Source: Clostridia bacterium (GTDB taxonomy: Bacteria; Bacillota; Clostridia; Lachnospirales; Lachnospiraceae). From it: a stretch of DNA of 64,000 bases. Positions 1-8,351 of this stretch are shown here, piece after piece. Each line of letters starts with the position of its first letter. Position 1 is the first letter of the stretch. A model generated the notes under the pieces. That model was not told the origin of the DNA. It worked only from the letters and a program-made list of their open reading frames with translations, and did no database searches. A program made the translations under genes and the position numbers. Location: the NCBI GenBank assembly GCA_910576205.1, contig CAJTHL010000014.1:62001-126000 (forward strand). Direction: 5' to 3'.

Positions 1-1
1 C

Positions 2-1246
2 AGGATTTGTGTGATCGGCGGGGGCGCCGCAGGCATGATGGCCGCGGTTTTTGCGGCAAAGGGCGGCGGGGCCGTGGAGCTGTACGAGAAAAATGAGAAG
101 CTTGGGAAAAAGCTGTTTATAACTGGTAAGGGGCGTTGCAACCTGACAAATGACTGCGAAGTGGAGGAGCTTTTGCAACATGTGTGTACCAACGGGAAAT
201 TCCTCTACAGCGGATTTTACGGATTCACGGCCCAGGATGCCATGGCATTTTTCCGGGAAGCGGGGACGCCTGTAAAGACAGAGCGGGGCGGCCGGGTTTT
301 TCCGGTGTCGGACCATGCCTATGATGTGACGGCGGCCCTGGAGCGGAAAATGCGGCAATACGGGGTGAAAATACATTTAAATACAGTGGTGGAAGGCCTT
401 TTCCTGGAGGAGGGTCAGCTTGCGGGGATCCGCCTTTTTGGAAAGACGGAGCCCTTTGACAGAGTGATTGTGGCCACAGGAGGCCTCTCCTATCCGGTGA
501 CAGGCTCCACGGGGGACGGCTACCGGTTTGCGGAAGAGGCCGGCCATGAGGTGACGCCCTGCATACCTTCCCTGGTGCCTGTAAATGCGGCGGAGGCCTG
601 GGTGAAGGAGCTCCAGGGGCTGTCTCTTCGCAATGTAAAGATGTCCGTATATGAGATGCCCAAGGGCAAAAGGGCTGTCTATGAGGAATTTGGGGAGATG
701 CTCTTCACCCATTTCGGCGTCAGCGGCCCCCTGGTGCTGTCAGCCAGCAGCTACGTGGGGAGGCGTCTTAGGGAACGGCCTCTTTGTATGGTCATTGATC
801 TGAAACCGGCCCTTACAAGGGAGCAGCTGGATGCCAGGGTGCTGCGGGATTTTGATGCGTCCCCCAATAAGAGCTTTAAAAATGTGGCGGCAGGCCTGTT
901 TCCGGCCAGGCTGGTTCCGGTGATGATATCCCTTAGCGGGATTGAGCCGGAGAAGAAGGTGCATCTCATCACCAGGGAGGAGCGCCTGGCTTTTGTAGAC
1001 AGAATCAAAAACCTGGAGTTGACCCTTACGGGCCTTAGGGATTACCGGGAGGCTGTTATCACCAAGGGAGGCGTTGCCGTCCGCAGCGTCAATCCCTCCA
1101 CCATGGAGTCCAGACTGACGCCAGGGCTGTATTTTGCCGGGGAGGTGCTGGATCTGGACGCAGTGACAGGGGGATACAATCTGCAGATTGCCTGGTCAAC
1201 GGGATATCTGGCCGGAACGGCGGCGGGGACGGCAGAAGAATTTTAG
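2..1246 (+). CDS. BaiN/HI0933-family FAD-dependent oxidoreductase, 5' end outside window
   Basis: Flavoprotein of the HI0933/BaiN/YhiN family, about 415 residues visible. The reading frame is open from base 2, so the true start lies before the window. An N-terminal Rossmann FAD-binding loop (VIGGGAAGMMAA) is followed by the family-typical FITGKGRCNLTN segment. The C-terminal end has the signature GGVAVRSVNPSTMESR and then GLYFAGEVLDLDAVTGGYN, which closes the FAD site. Some family members reduce unsaturated bile-acid intermediates, but most have no known substrate, so I assign none here. In Clostridia this gene often precedes cmk-ispH-rpsA, as here. A paralogue lies at 57834-59138. Confidence 0.9.
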   Translation, partial: RICVIGGGAAGMMAAVFAAKGGGAVELYEKNEKLGKKLFITGKGRCNLTNDCEVEELLQHVCTNGKFLYSGFYGFTAQDAMAFFREAGTPVKTERGGRVFPVSDHAYDVTAALERKMRQYGVKIHLNTVVEGLFLEEGQLAGIRLFGKTEPFDRVIVATGGLSYPVTGSTGDGYRFAEEAGHEVTPCIPSLVPVNAAEAWVKELQGLSLRNVKMSVYEMPKGKRAVYEEFGEMLFTHFGVSGPLVLSASSYVGRRLRERPLCMVIDLKPALTREQLDARVLRDFDASPNKSFKNVAAGLFPARLVPVMISLSGIEPEKKVHLITREERLAFVDRIKNLELTLTGLRDYREAVITKGGVAVRSVNPSTMESRLTPGLYFAGEVLDLDAVTGGYNLQIAWSTGYLAGTAAGTAEEF

Positions 1247-1354
1247 GAGGATTCTCTTAGAAGATCAGACTGTCAGCGAAAACGTCAAGTGCTTTTTAAT
1301 AAGAAAGAAAAATATAAAAAGAGGCGCGGAAAGACCGTGCGAGAAGGAGGAAAC

Positions 1355-1774
1355 ATGAAGGATTCTAATTGCGGCTACTGTATGAGAGGGGAACTGCTGG
1401 ACAAATTTGGCATTTACATCTGTGATCTGACAGTGAGCAGCCTGATTTTGTTCAAGGAGCAGAGCAAGCCTGGCAGGTGCATCGTGGCCTACAAGGACCA
1501 TGTAAGCGAGATTATCAGCATCAGCGACGAGGAACGCAATGCATTTATGGCGGACGTGGCTCATGCCGCCAGGGCGATTCACGCAGCCTTCCACCCCAAC
1601 AAATTAAATTACGGCGCTTACGGAGACACCGGCTGCCATCTGCATATGCATCTGGTTCCCAAGTATGAGGGCGGGGACGAGTGGGGAGGCACATTCCAGA
1701 TGAACCCCGGCAAGACGTATCTCACAGAGGAGGAATACCAGGAAATGATCGGGAAGATCAGGGAAAACCTGTAA
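1355..1774 (+). CDS. HIT family protein (nucleotide-binding hydrolase/transferase)
   Basis: A 139-residue histidine-triad protein. The active-site motif is visible as GCHLHMHLVPKYEGGDEWG near the C terminus (H-x-H-x-H followed by hydrophobic residues). An N-terminal CGYC motif may bind zinc, as in some HIT proteins. Start chosen at 1355 because a strong Shine-Dalgarno (GAAGGAGG) lies 6-8 bases upstream; the frame is open further upstream without a ribosome site. HIT proteins hydrolyse or transfer nucleotidyl groups from AMP-lysine-, ADP-ribose- or Ap4A-like substrates; which one applies here cannot be told. It sits between the flavoprotein and cmk, all in one direction. Confidence 0.9.
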   Translation: MKDSNCGYCMRGELLDKFGIYICDLTVSSLILFKEQSKPGRCIVAYKDHVSEIISISDEERNAFMADVAHAARAIHAAFHPNKLNYGAYGDTGCHLHMHLVPKYEGGDEWGGTFQMNPGKTYLTEEEYQEMIGKIRENL

Positions 1775-1837
1775 GGCCATACCATATTGAAGTTTAGAAG
1801 TCCAGTATTTACAGGTGATTGGAAAGGATAATATTTT

Positions 1838-2503
1838 ATGAGTTACAGCGTAGCCATAGACGGGCCGGCAGGTGCGGGAAAAAGCACCATCGCCAAAGAG
1901 ATCGCTAAGAAGGCGGGCTTTATCTATGTGGATACCGGGGCCATGTACAGAGCGTTGGCCTTGTGGTTTCTGCGCCAGGGTATCCGGGCGGAGGAGACGG
2001 AGAAAATCGAGGAAGCAATTACCCGGGCGGATGTTACTATCGTGTATGAGGAGGGCGTCCAGCAGGTGCTCTTAAACGGAGAAAATGTGACGCCCTGTCT
2101 GCGCACGGAGGAGGTGGGAAATATGGCCTCAGCCAGCTCCGTAAACCCGTCTGTGCGTCTTAAGCTTGTGGAGCTTCAGAGAAAGCTTGCCGCCACGGCA
2201 GACGTAATCATGGATGGCCGGGATATCGGCACCTATGTGCTCCCGGATGCGGATGTGAAGGTCTATCTGACGGCCTCCTCTGCATGCAGGGCAAAACGGC
2301 GCTTTGAAGAGCTTAAGGAGAAGGATGCCCTTGGGGATAAGACCCTGGAATCCATCCGGGCGGATATTGAGGAGCGGGATTACCGGGATATGCACCGGGA
2401 TTTTGCGCCCTTACGTCAGGCGGAGGATGCGGTACTGGTAGACTCCTCGGATATGACCATCCCGGAGGTGGTAGACGTAGTGCTTGGCATGATCCGGAAA
2501 TAG
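1838..2503 (+). CDS. cmk: (d)CMP kinase
   Basis: Cytidylate kinase, 221 residues, the normal length for the family. It phosphorylates CMP and dCMP with ATP in pyrimidine nucleotide recycling. The P-loop is near the N terminus (DGPAGAGKSTIAKEIA), followed by YVDTGAMYRALA in the CMP-binding region. The DGRDIGTYVLPDADVKVYL segment marks the conserved core, and the C-terminal lid region carries RD-rich DIEERDYRDMHRD. ATG at 1838 is preceded by GGAAAGGA. It is the first gene of the classical cmk-ispH-rpsA cluster. Confidence 0.97.
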   Translation: MSYSVAIDGPAGAGKSTIAKEIAKKAGFIYVDTGAMYRALALWFLRQGIRAEETEKIEEAITRADVTIVYEEGVQQVLLNGENVTPCLRTEEVGNMASASSVNPSVRLKLVELQRKLAATADVIMDGRDIGTYVLPDADVKVYLTASSACRAKRRFEELKEKDALGDKTLESIRADIEERDYRDMHRDFAPLRQAEDAVLVDSSDMTIPEVVDVVLGMIRK

Positions 2504-2557
2504 AAACAGCGTCAGCCTGAAGAAATCCCCGGAAGGATTTCAAGGCGGATGCGGTAC
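2504..2557 (+). repeat. Dispersed repeat, short copy (partner at 10391-10510)
   Basis: The intergenic space between cmk and ispH shares three blocks in the same order with 10404-10504: ACAGCGTCAGCCTG, CCCCGGAAGGATTT and GATGCGGTAC. The downstream copy has about 45 extra bases between the second and third blocks. It lies just after the cmk stop codon, so it is transcribed. Function unknown; a small mobile or structured RNA element is possible. Confidence 0.6.
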
Positions 2558-2579
2558 GGGAATAAAAGGGGAGGCTTTT

Positions 2580-3431
2580 ATGGAAATCAGGCTGGCGAAG
2601 ACAGCAGGCTTCTGCTTTGGCGTTAAGAGAGCCGTGGACACGGTGTATGAGCAGGCGGAACAGGCCAGAGGGCCCATTTACACGTACGGTCCCATTGTCC
2701 ACAATGAACAGGTGGTCCGGGAGCTGGAGGAAAAGGGAGTGCGGGTGCTGGAGGGGAAGGAGGCCCTGGAGAGCCTGGGAGAGGGTACTGTCATTATCCG
2801 CGCCCACGGAGTAGGAAAGGACGTCTATGAGCTTCTGGAGCGTCAGAACATTTCCTATGTGGACGCCACCTGCCCCTTTGTGAAGAAAATACACAGGATT
2901 GTGGAGCGGGAGAGTGCCAGAGGAAGGGAGATTCTCATAGCGGGAAACCCCGTCCATCCGGAGGTGGAGGGCATCCGGGGATGGTGCCAGGGGCCGGTTA
3001 CGGTGCTGGAATCTCTGGAAGAAGCGCGGAAATTCACCAGTTCTTTCCAGAAAACCTACTGCCTTGTGGCCCAAACGACATTTAACTACAATAAATTTAA
3101 AGATTTAGTTGAAATTATCTCGGAAAAGGGGTATGATATACTTGTTTTAAATACGATTTGCAGTGCAACGGAGGAACGCCAGACAGAAGCGAAGCGGATT
3201 GCCAGTGAAGTGGATGCTATGATTGTCATAGGCGGAAGAAGCAGCTCCAACACACAAAAGTTATTTGAAATATGTAAAAAAGAATGTGCAAATACTTACT
3301 ATATACAGAAACTTGTTGACTTGGATATAAAGACAGCGTCATCCATTCGTAGTGTAGGTATTACAGCAGGGGCCTCGACCCCAAACAAAATCATTGAGGA
3401 GGTTCAATTTTATGTCAGAAATGAGTTTTGA
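2580..3431 (+). CDS. ispH: 4-hydroxy-3-methylbut-2-enyl diphosphate reductase
   Basis: IspH/LytB, 283 residues. It catalyses the last step of the MEP isoprenoid pathway, reducing HMBPP to IPP and DMAPP with a [4Fe-4S] cluster. The three cluster cysteines are visible: C12 (AGFCFGVKRAV), C98 (DATCPFVKKIH) and C194 (NTICSATEERQ). ATG 2580 is preceded by GGGGAGG. The stop codon lies inside the start of rpsA (20-base overlap), so the two proteins are separate here, not fused as in some Clostridia. From about 3085 the codon use becomes AT-rich compared with the first 500 bases. Confidence 0.97.
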   Translation: MEIRLAKTAGFCFGVKRAVDTVYEQAEQARGPIYTYGPIVHNEQVVRELEEKGVRVLEGKEALESLGEGTVIIRAHGVGKDVYELLERQNISYVDATCPFVKKIHRIVERESARGREILIAGNPVHPEVEGIRGWCQGPVTVLESLEEARKFTSSFQKTYCLVAQTTFNYNKFKDLVEIISEKGYDILVLNTICSATEERQTEAKRIASEVDAMIVIGGRSSSNTQKLFEICKKECANTYYIQKLVDLDIKTASSIRSVGITAGASTPNKIIEEVQFYVRNEF

Positions 3432-4536
3432 CGAAATGCTGGAGGGATCATTAAAAACAATAAGAAATGGAGAGGTTGTCGAAGGTACTGTTATTGATGT
3501 CAAAGAAGACGAGATTATATTAAATATTGGATATAAATCAGACGGAATCATCACAAAGAGCGAGTACAGCAATACACCAGTAGATTTGACAACCTGCGTA
3601 TCCGTGGGAGACACCATGGAGGCAAAGGTACTGAAGGTGAACGACGGAGAAGGACAGGTACTCTTAACCTATAAGCGACTGGCAGCGGAAAAGGGCAGTA
3701 AGAGATTAAAAGAAGCCTTTGAGAACGAGGAAGTGCTTACCGCAACGGTGACGCAGGTTCTTGACGGGGGCTTAAGCGTCGTTCTGGATGAGTCCAGGAT
3801 CTTTATCCCCGCCAGCCTGGTATCGGATGGGTATGAGAAGAATCTGGGTAAATACGACGGACAGGAGATCCAGTTTATCATCACAGAGTTTAATCCCAGA
3901 AGGGGCAGAATCATTGGAAACCGCAAGCAGCTTCTGATTGCCGAGAAGGAAGAGAAGCAGAGAGAGCTTTTCGAGCGGATCCAGGTAGGCGATGTGGTGG
4001 AAGGTGTTGTAAAGAATGTAACGGATTTTGGCGCGTTTGTAGATCTGGGCGGAGCGGATGGACTGCTTCACATTTCCGAGATGTCCTGGGGCAGAGTGGA
4101 AAATCCGAAAAAGGCCTTTAAGGTTGGCGAGACCCTTACGGTTCTCATCAAGGATATTCGTGACACCAAGATTGCGCTGAGCCTTAAGTTTGAGGATGCC
4201 AATCCCTGGCTGCACGCGTATGAGAATTACGCGGTGGGCAATATTGTAGTGGGCCGTGTAGCAAGAATGACGGACTTTGGCGCGTTTGTGGAGCTGGAGC
4301 CGGGTGTGGACGCGCTTCTGCACGTTTCCCAGATTTCCAGAGAGCATGTGGAGAAGCCCAGCGACGTCTTAAGCATCGGCCAGGAGATCGAGGCAAAGGT
4401 TATGGACTTTAACGAGGAAGACCATAAGATCAGCCTCAGCATGAAAGCGTTACAGACAGCTTCTTACGCGTACCAGGATGAGGACGATGTGGAGGATGTG
4501 GATATTGACGCAGTTGCAGCAGAGGATATGGAATAA
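3412..4536 (+). CDS. rpsA: 30S ribosomal protein S1 (four S1 domains)
   Basis: S1-type RNA-binding protein, 374 residues from the ATG at 3412, which follows a strong AGGAGG at 3397-3402. Four S1 OB-fold repeats can be traced at roughly residues 17-85, 103-170, 188-255 and 273-342. The last two carry the typical VTDFGAFVDLG and MTDFGAFVELE motifs. The protein ends in a short acidic tail (EDDVEDVDIDAVAAEDME). Four domains is the usual Gram-positive length, against six in E. coli. The start overlaps the end of ispH in another frame, suggesting translational coupling. Confidence 0.93.
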   Translation: MSEMSFDEMLEGSLKTIRNGEVVEGTVIDVKEDEIILNIGYKSDGIITKSEYSNTPVDLTTCVSVGDTMEAKVLKVNDGEGQVLLTYKRLAAEKGSKRLKEAFENEEVLTATVTQVLDGGLSVVLDESRIFIPASLVSDGYEKNLGKYDGQEIQFIITEFNPRRGRIIGNRKQLLIAEKEEKQRELFERIQVGDVVEGVVKNVTDFGAFVDLGGADGLLHISEMSWGRVENPKKAFKVGETLTVLIKDIRDTKIALSLKFEDANPWLHAYENYAVGNIVVGRVARMTDFGAFVELEPGVDALLHVSQISREHVEKPSDVLSIGQEIEAKVMDFNEEDHKISLSMKALQTASYAYQDEDDVEDVDIDAVAAEDME

Positions 4537-4553
4537 GGCGTAAGAGATTTACG

Positions 4554-4681
4554 GGGCTGTCGCATTAAGGAAAACAAATACGGGAAAAGGCGGATTCCAG
4601 GCCTGGAATCTATACTTGCTGGACTGGTGATGTCCAATAAGGCGCGGTTTCCCGTATATGGGGGTCTTAATGTGACGGCCC
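4554..4681. repeat. MITE-like inverted-repeat element
   Basis: A 128-bp element without coding capacity. The ends are imperfect inverted repeats: 4554-4569 (GGGCTGTCGCATTAAG) matches the reverse complement of 4666-4681 at 14 of 16 positions. A second nested pair, ATACGGGAAA at 4578-4587 and TTTCCCGTAT at 4648-4657, is perfect. In the middle lies a perfect 18-bp palindrome at 4593-4610. The whole can fold into one long hairpin. The termini resemble transposase-recognised inverted repeats, suggesting a non-autonomous element; no clear target duplication was identified. Being downstream of rpsA, it may also act on the mRNA end. Confidence 0.6.
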
Positions 4682-4771
4682 TATATTTTTATACACGTAT
4701 CCGGGTGTGCCTGGGCGCGCGCTTTTATTCGTATATTTTCGGTGAGGCGCGAAGAGAAAGGGTGAGAGGCT

Positions 4772-5689
4772 ATGTGGGAGCAGCGGCTTGCCGGGGAAAC
4801 GCTCTATCATATTGTGAACTGGTTCTGGATTTACAGTTTCCTGGGATGGGTCTGGGAGAGCTGCTATGTGTCGGCAAAAGAAAAAAGACTGGTGAACCGC
4901 GGTTTTGTATCCGGCCCCGTATGCACTATCTATGGGTTTGGAGCGGTGGCGGTCTATCTTCTGCTAAAGCCTGTTTCTGGCAATATGGTGGCGTTGTATT
5001 TGGGCGGCGTGATAGTGCCTACGATTCTGGAATATCTCACTTCTATATTTATGGAGCAGGTTTTTCATACCAGATGGTGGGATTACAGCCACGACCGGTT
5101 TAACTTCCGGGGACGTATCTGTCTGGGGGCTTCCCTGGGGTGGGGACTTCTGTCCGTGGTGCTGTTTCATGTGCTGCAGCCTTTTGTGAATTTCCTGGTG
5201 GGGCTGTACAGCGTGGCTGTGGGGAAAATCCTGATGATCTGTGTGACGGCTCTCTACGGCGCGGATTTTATTCTGGCATTTGCTGGAGCCATGCAGATAT
5301 CCAGACGTTTGCAGAGCATGGAGGACATTATGGAGGAGCTCTACGGGTATATCCGGGGAACCAGGCTCTATGGGACGGCGGAGGAGCTTCGGGAGCGTAT
5401 GGAGCTATACCGGTTTTCCGGCTATAGGGAAGAGCTTAAGCGGCGGTTTGACATGCGGCGGGATGCCGTGGCTGCCTTTGGCATGGAGATTCCGGCGGAT
5501 AAATGGGCCCAGCTTAAGGAACGGCACAGGCAGATTGAGGAGCGCATCACGGAGCTTCATGAGAGATATACAGGTTTCAAGGGTGGTGGCGGCTTCTTTG
5601 TACGCCGTGTTCTGAACGCGTATCCCAATATTAAGACCCATGCCCAGGCATTAAAGGACCGCAGGAAGAATAAAGCGGTAGAGGAATAG
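4772..5689 (+). CDS. Putative ABC-transporter type IV / CmpB-family membrane protein
   Basis: A 305-residue membrane protein of the family known as putative ABC-transporter type IV (CmpB-like, PF06541). The N-terminal 150 residues contain about five hydrophobic helices with the family's aromatic, glycine-rich motifs (FWIYSFLGWVWES, TRWWDYS, FNFRGRICLGASLGWG). The C-terminal 130 residues are soluble and charged, with predicted helices (RERMELYRFSGYREELKRR). Function is not established in this family. ATG 4772 is preceded by a weak GAGAGG. Another frame overlaps its first third but lacks family features. The ruvA gene begins 6 bases downstream, probably co-transcribed. Confidence 0.8.
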   Translation: MWEQRLAGETLYHIVNWFWIYSFLGWVWESCYVSAKEKRLVNRGFVSGPVCTIYGFGAVAVYLLLKPVSGNMVALYLGGVIVPTILEYLTSIFMEQVFHTRWWDYSHDRFNFRGRICLGASLGWGLLSVVLFHVLQPFVNFLVGLYSVAVGKILMICVTALYGADFILAFAGAMQISRRLQSMEDIMEELYGYIRGTRLYGTAEELRERMELYRFSGYREELKRRFDMRRDAVAAFGMEIPADKWAQLKERHRQIEERITELHERYTGFKGGGGFFVRRVLNAYPNIKTHAQALKDRRKNKAVEE

Positions 5690-5694
5690 AGACG

Positions 5695-6318
5695 ATGATT
5701 GCTTATGTAAAGGGAAAAGTAGCGTATCTGGATGTGGAAGCCGGTCTGGTGGTGTTGGAGACAGGCGGAATCGGTTATAATATACTTGTGCCTGGAAAGG
5801 AATTCTCCCGGCTTCCAGCAAGAGGGGAGGAAGCCAGGCTCTACACGTATCTCCATGTGCGGGAAGACGCCGTGCAGCTCTTTGGTTTTCTCTCCCAGGA
5901 TGATCTTAAGTTTTTCCGGCTGCTGATCGGCGTCAATGGAATCGGCCCTAAGGCAGCACTTGGGATTCTCTCTGTGTTTGGAGCGGACGACCTTCGGTTT
6001 TCCATTCTGGCGGAGGATGAAAAGACCATTTCCCGGGCCCCTGGCATTGGCGCAAAGACGGCCAGGAAGCTGATCCTGGAGCTGAAGGATAAGGTTTCCT
6101 TCGCGGACGCCCTGGAGAAGAAGCTGGTTCATGAAGGAAGCCTTCCGGAAACGGAGGCCCTTAAGAATAACAACGCTAATGAGGCTGTGGAGGCTCTTGT
6201 GGCCCTGGGGTATTCTTCCTCCGATGCGCTGAAGGCAGTGCGGGGGGTGGAGGGAGCGGACTCCATGGATGTGGAGGAAATCCTGAAGGCAGCCTTAAAA
6301 CAGATGAGCCTGTTTTAG
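5695..6318 (+). CDS. ruvA: Holliday junction branch migration protein RuvA
   Basis: RuvA, 207 residues, the usual length. It binds Holliday junctions as a tetramer and loads the RuvB motor. It begins with the OB-fold domain (MIAYVKGKVAYLDVE). Two helix-hairpin-helix motifs follow in the middle (LIGVNGIGPKAALGILS and RAPGIGAKTARKLILELKDK). A flexible linker leads to the C-terminal RuvB-contacting domain (NEAVEALVALGYSSSDALKAV). ruvB follows after 13 bases, as in most bacteria. Confidence 0.97.
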   Translation: MIAYVKGKVAYLDVEAGLVVLETGGIGYNILVPGKEFSRLPARGEEARLYTYLHVREDAVQLFGFLSQDDLKFFRLLIGVNGIGPKAALGILSVFGADDLRFSILAEDEKTISRAPGIGAKTARKLILELKDKVSFADALEKKLVHEGSLPETEALKNNNANEAVEALVALGYSSSDALKAVRGVEGADSMDVEEILKAALKQMSLF

Positions 6319-6331
6319 TTAGGAGAACCAC

Positions 6332-7324
6332 ATGGCAAGAAGGATTATCACGGCAAGCGAGACGGAAGAGGATATCAAAATAGAATACAGCCTGCGGCCC
6401 CAGAAGCTTAAGGAATATATTGGCCAGGAAAAAGCCAAGGCCAATCTGAAGATTTATATTGAGGCGGCGAAGAGGCGGGGGGAAGCCCTGGATCACGTGC
6501 TGTTTTACGGTCCTCCTGGCCTTGGAAAAACGACCCTGGCAGGTATTATCGCCAATGAGATGGGCGTGCATATGAAGGTAACCAGCGGCCCGGCCATTGA
6601 GAAGCCCGGGGAGATCGCGGCGGTCTTAAACAATCTCCAGGAGGGGGACGTGCTCTTTGTGGACGAAATCCACCGGCTCAACCGCCAGGTGGAGGAAGTG
6701 CTGTACCCGGCTATGGAGGATTACGCCATTGACATTATGATTGGAAAGGGGGCCACGGCCCGCTCTATCCGGCTGGAGCTGCCTTCGTTTACGCTGATTG
6801 GGGCGACTACCAGGGCGGGGCTTCTGACAGCGCCGCTCCGGGACCGGTTCGGCGTGGTGCATCATCTGGAATTTTACACGGAGGAGGAGCTTGAGGAGAT
6901 CGTGCTGCGCTCCGCCCAGGTGCTGGAGGTGGAGATTGAGGGAACCGGGGCAAAGGAGATAGCCAGGAGATCCCGGGGGACCCCCCGTCTGGCCAACCGG
7001 CTTCTGAAACGGGTAAGGGATTTTGCCCAGGTGAAATACGACGGGCGGATCACGGAGGATGTGGCCCGTTTTGCCCTGGATCTGCTGGAGGTGGATAAAT
7101 ACGGCCTGGACCAGACGGACCGCATGATTCTGCGCACCATGATGGAGAAATTTGACGGCGGCCCTGTGGGGCTTGACACCCTGGCAGCGGCCATTGGGGA
7201 GGACGCAGGCACCATAGAGGATGTCTACGAACCCTACCTTCTGAAAAACGGCTTTATCAACCGCACGCCCCGGGGGCGGGTGGTATCCCAGCTGGCTTAT
7301 GAACACCTGGGGCTTACCCTGTGA
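6332..7324 (+). CDS. ruvB: Holliday junction branch migration DNA helicase RuvB
   Basis: RuvB, 330 residues. It is the hexameric AAA+ ATPase that drives Holliday junction migration together with RuvA. Walker A is visible as [19 protein letters not shown] and Walker B as [16 protein letters not shown]. Sensor and arginine-finger regions are present ([41 protein letters not shown]), followed by the winged-helix C-terminal domain ending [17 protein letters not shown] 6332 follows TTAGGAGAACC. No anomalies. Confidence 0.98.
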   Translation: MARRIITASETEEDIKIEYSLRPQKLKEYIGQEKAKANLKIYIEAAKRRGEALDHVLFYGPPGLGKTTLAGIIANEMGVHMKVTSGPAIEKPGEIAAVLNNLQEGDVLFVDEIHRLNRQVEEVLYPAMEDYAIDIMIGKGATARSIRLELPSFTLIGATTRAGLLTAPLRDRFGVVHHLEFYTEEELEEIVLRSAQVLEVEIEGTGAKEIARRSRGTPRLANRLLKRVRDFAQVKYDGRITEDVARFALDLLEVDKYGLDQTDRMILRTMMEKFDGGPVGLDTLAAAIGEDAGTIEDVYEPYLLKNGFINRTPRGRVVSQLAYEHLGLTL

Positions 7325-7360
7325 GGACGGATGTGGTATTAAGACAGGAGAGTTAAAAAT

Positions 7361-7807
7361 ATGCTTGAGATTAAAAAAATGACTGGAGACATGCGGGAGA
7401 CGGTGCTGGATATGGTGATTCAGTTTTACCACAGCAACGCGGTTTCCCATGAGGTGCCCACCCCAGTGCTGGAACAGACTTTTCTGGACGCGGTCAGCGA
7501 GGACCCTGTCTTGATGGGGTATGTGCTGACGGAGGAGGGAAAGATAATCGGATTTGCCTACGTGACGGTTTTCTACGCCTGCGAGGTGGGCGGAAGGTGT
7601 CTGATGTTTGAGGAATTATTTCTCAAGGAGGAGGCCAGAGGAAAGGGTTATGGCACGGCATTTTTCAAGTGGGTTATGGAGAGCCACCCGGAGGTGAAGC
7701 GATTCCGCCTGGAGGTGACGGAGGAAAACAAAAGGGCCATTGCGCTGTACGAATCCCTGGGCTTTTCTTTTCTGGATTATGGGCAGATGGCAAAAGACTG
7801 TATATAA
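7361..7807 (+). CDS. GNAT family N-acetyltransferase
   Basis: A 148-residue GNAT acetyltransferase. The acetyl-CoA-binding motif A is clear (LFLKEEARGKGYGTAFFKWV), with the Q/RxxGxG/A loop as RGKGYG. It is followed by a motif B-like segment (LEVTEENKRAIALYESLGF) with the characteristic ALYESLGF. The acceptor substrate cannot be inferred. A Shine-Dalgarno (ACAGGAGAG) precedes ATG 7361. It lies between ruvB and the cytidine deaminase gene, which starts 43 bases after its stop. Confidence 0.9.
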   Translation: MLEIKKMTGDMRETVLDMVIQFYHSNAVSHEVPTPVLEQTFLDAVSEDPVLMGYVLTEEGKIIGFAYVTVFYACEVGGRCLMFEELFLKEEARGKGYGTAFFKWVMESHPEVKRFRLEVTEENKRAIALYESLGFSFLDYGQMAKDCI

Positions 7808-7850
7808 TGGAGCGCTTGTGGAATGGAAAACAGGAAAGGAGCAAAACAGG

Positions 7851-8279
7851 ATGGAAAAGGTAACGGTTCAAATGTTGATTGAGAGGGCGTTGGAGGCCAG
7901 GACGTATTCTTACAGTCCCTACTCCGGCTTCCAGGTGGGGGCGGCGCTTCTTGCCCGGGACGGGCAGGTATTTACCGGCTGTAATATTGAAAATGCCGGC
8001 TATACTCCCACAAACTGTGGGGAGCGGACGGCTTTTTTCAAGGCGGTCAGTGAGGGGGTGCGGGATTTTGCGGCAATCGCTGTTGTGGCAGGGCCGGCGG
8101 ACACAAAGGGAGACCTTCTTATGGGAGCGCCCTGCGGGGTCTGTCTGCAGGTGATGATGGAATTCTGCGACCCGGAGACTTTTCAGATTATTATAGCGGC
8201 TTCTCCGGAGAAATATGAGATTTTTACCCTGAAGGAAATGCTTCCCCGGGGATTCGGGCCGAAGGACCTGGGAAGGTGA
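7851..8279 (+). CDS. cdd: Cytidine deaminase
   Basis: Homotetrameric-type cytidine deaminase, 142 residues, which hydrolyses cytidine and deoxycytidine to uridines. The zinc site is complete: a CGERTAFF segment supplies one cysteine and the catalytic glutamate, and GAPCGVCLQVM gives the PCxxC pair. The family more often has CAE; here the middle residue is Gly. The start at 7851 follows AGGAGCAAAACAGG; the frame is open upstream but only as an overlap with the acetyltransferase. deoC at 10525 is a second nucleoside-salvage gene nearby. Confidence 0.93.
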   Translation: MEKVTVQMLIERALEARTYSYSPYSGFQVGAALLARDGQVFTGCNIENAGYTPTNCGERTAFFKAVSEGVRDFAAIAVVAGPADTKGDLLMGAPCGVCLQVMMEFCDPETFQIIIAASPEKYEIFTLKEMLPRGFGPKDLGR

Positions 8280-8351
8280 GCCTGCTTTTAAAGAAGCGGC
8301 TAAGTGGACCCATGGGGCGGGAGGCAGGAAAGGGAGTGGATAAGGGGCAGA

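Noticed and set aside
2580..4536. IspH-S1 fusion protein as reported in some Clostridia
   Set aside because: ispH has its own stop at 3429-3431 and rpsA has a strong ribosome site and ATG in another frame, so they are separate overlapping genes.
4627..5103. 158-codon plus-strand open frame before and inside the CmpB-like gene
   Set aside because: It begins inside the MITE-like element and overlaps the CmpB-like gene in another phase. Only the 4772 frame has family motifs.
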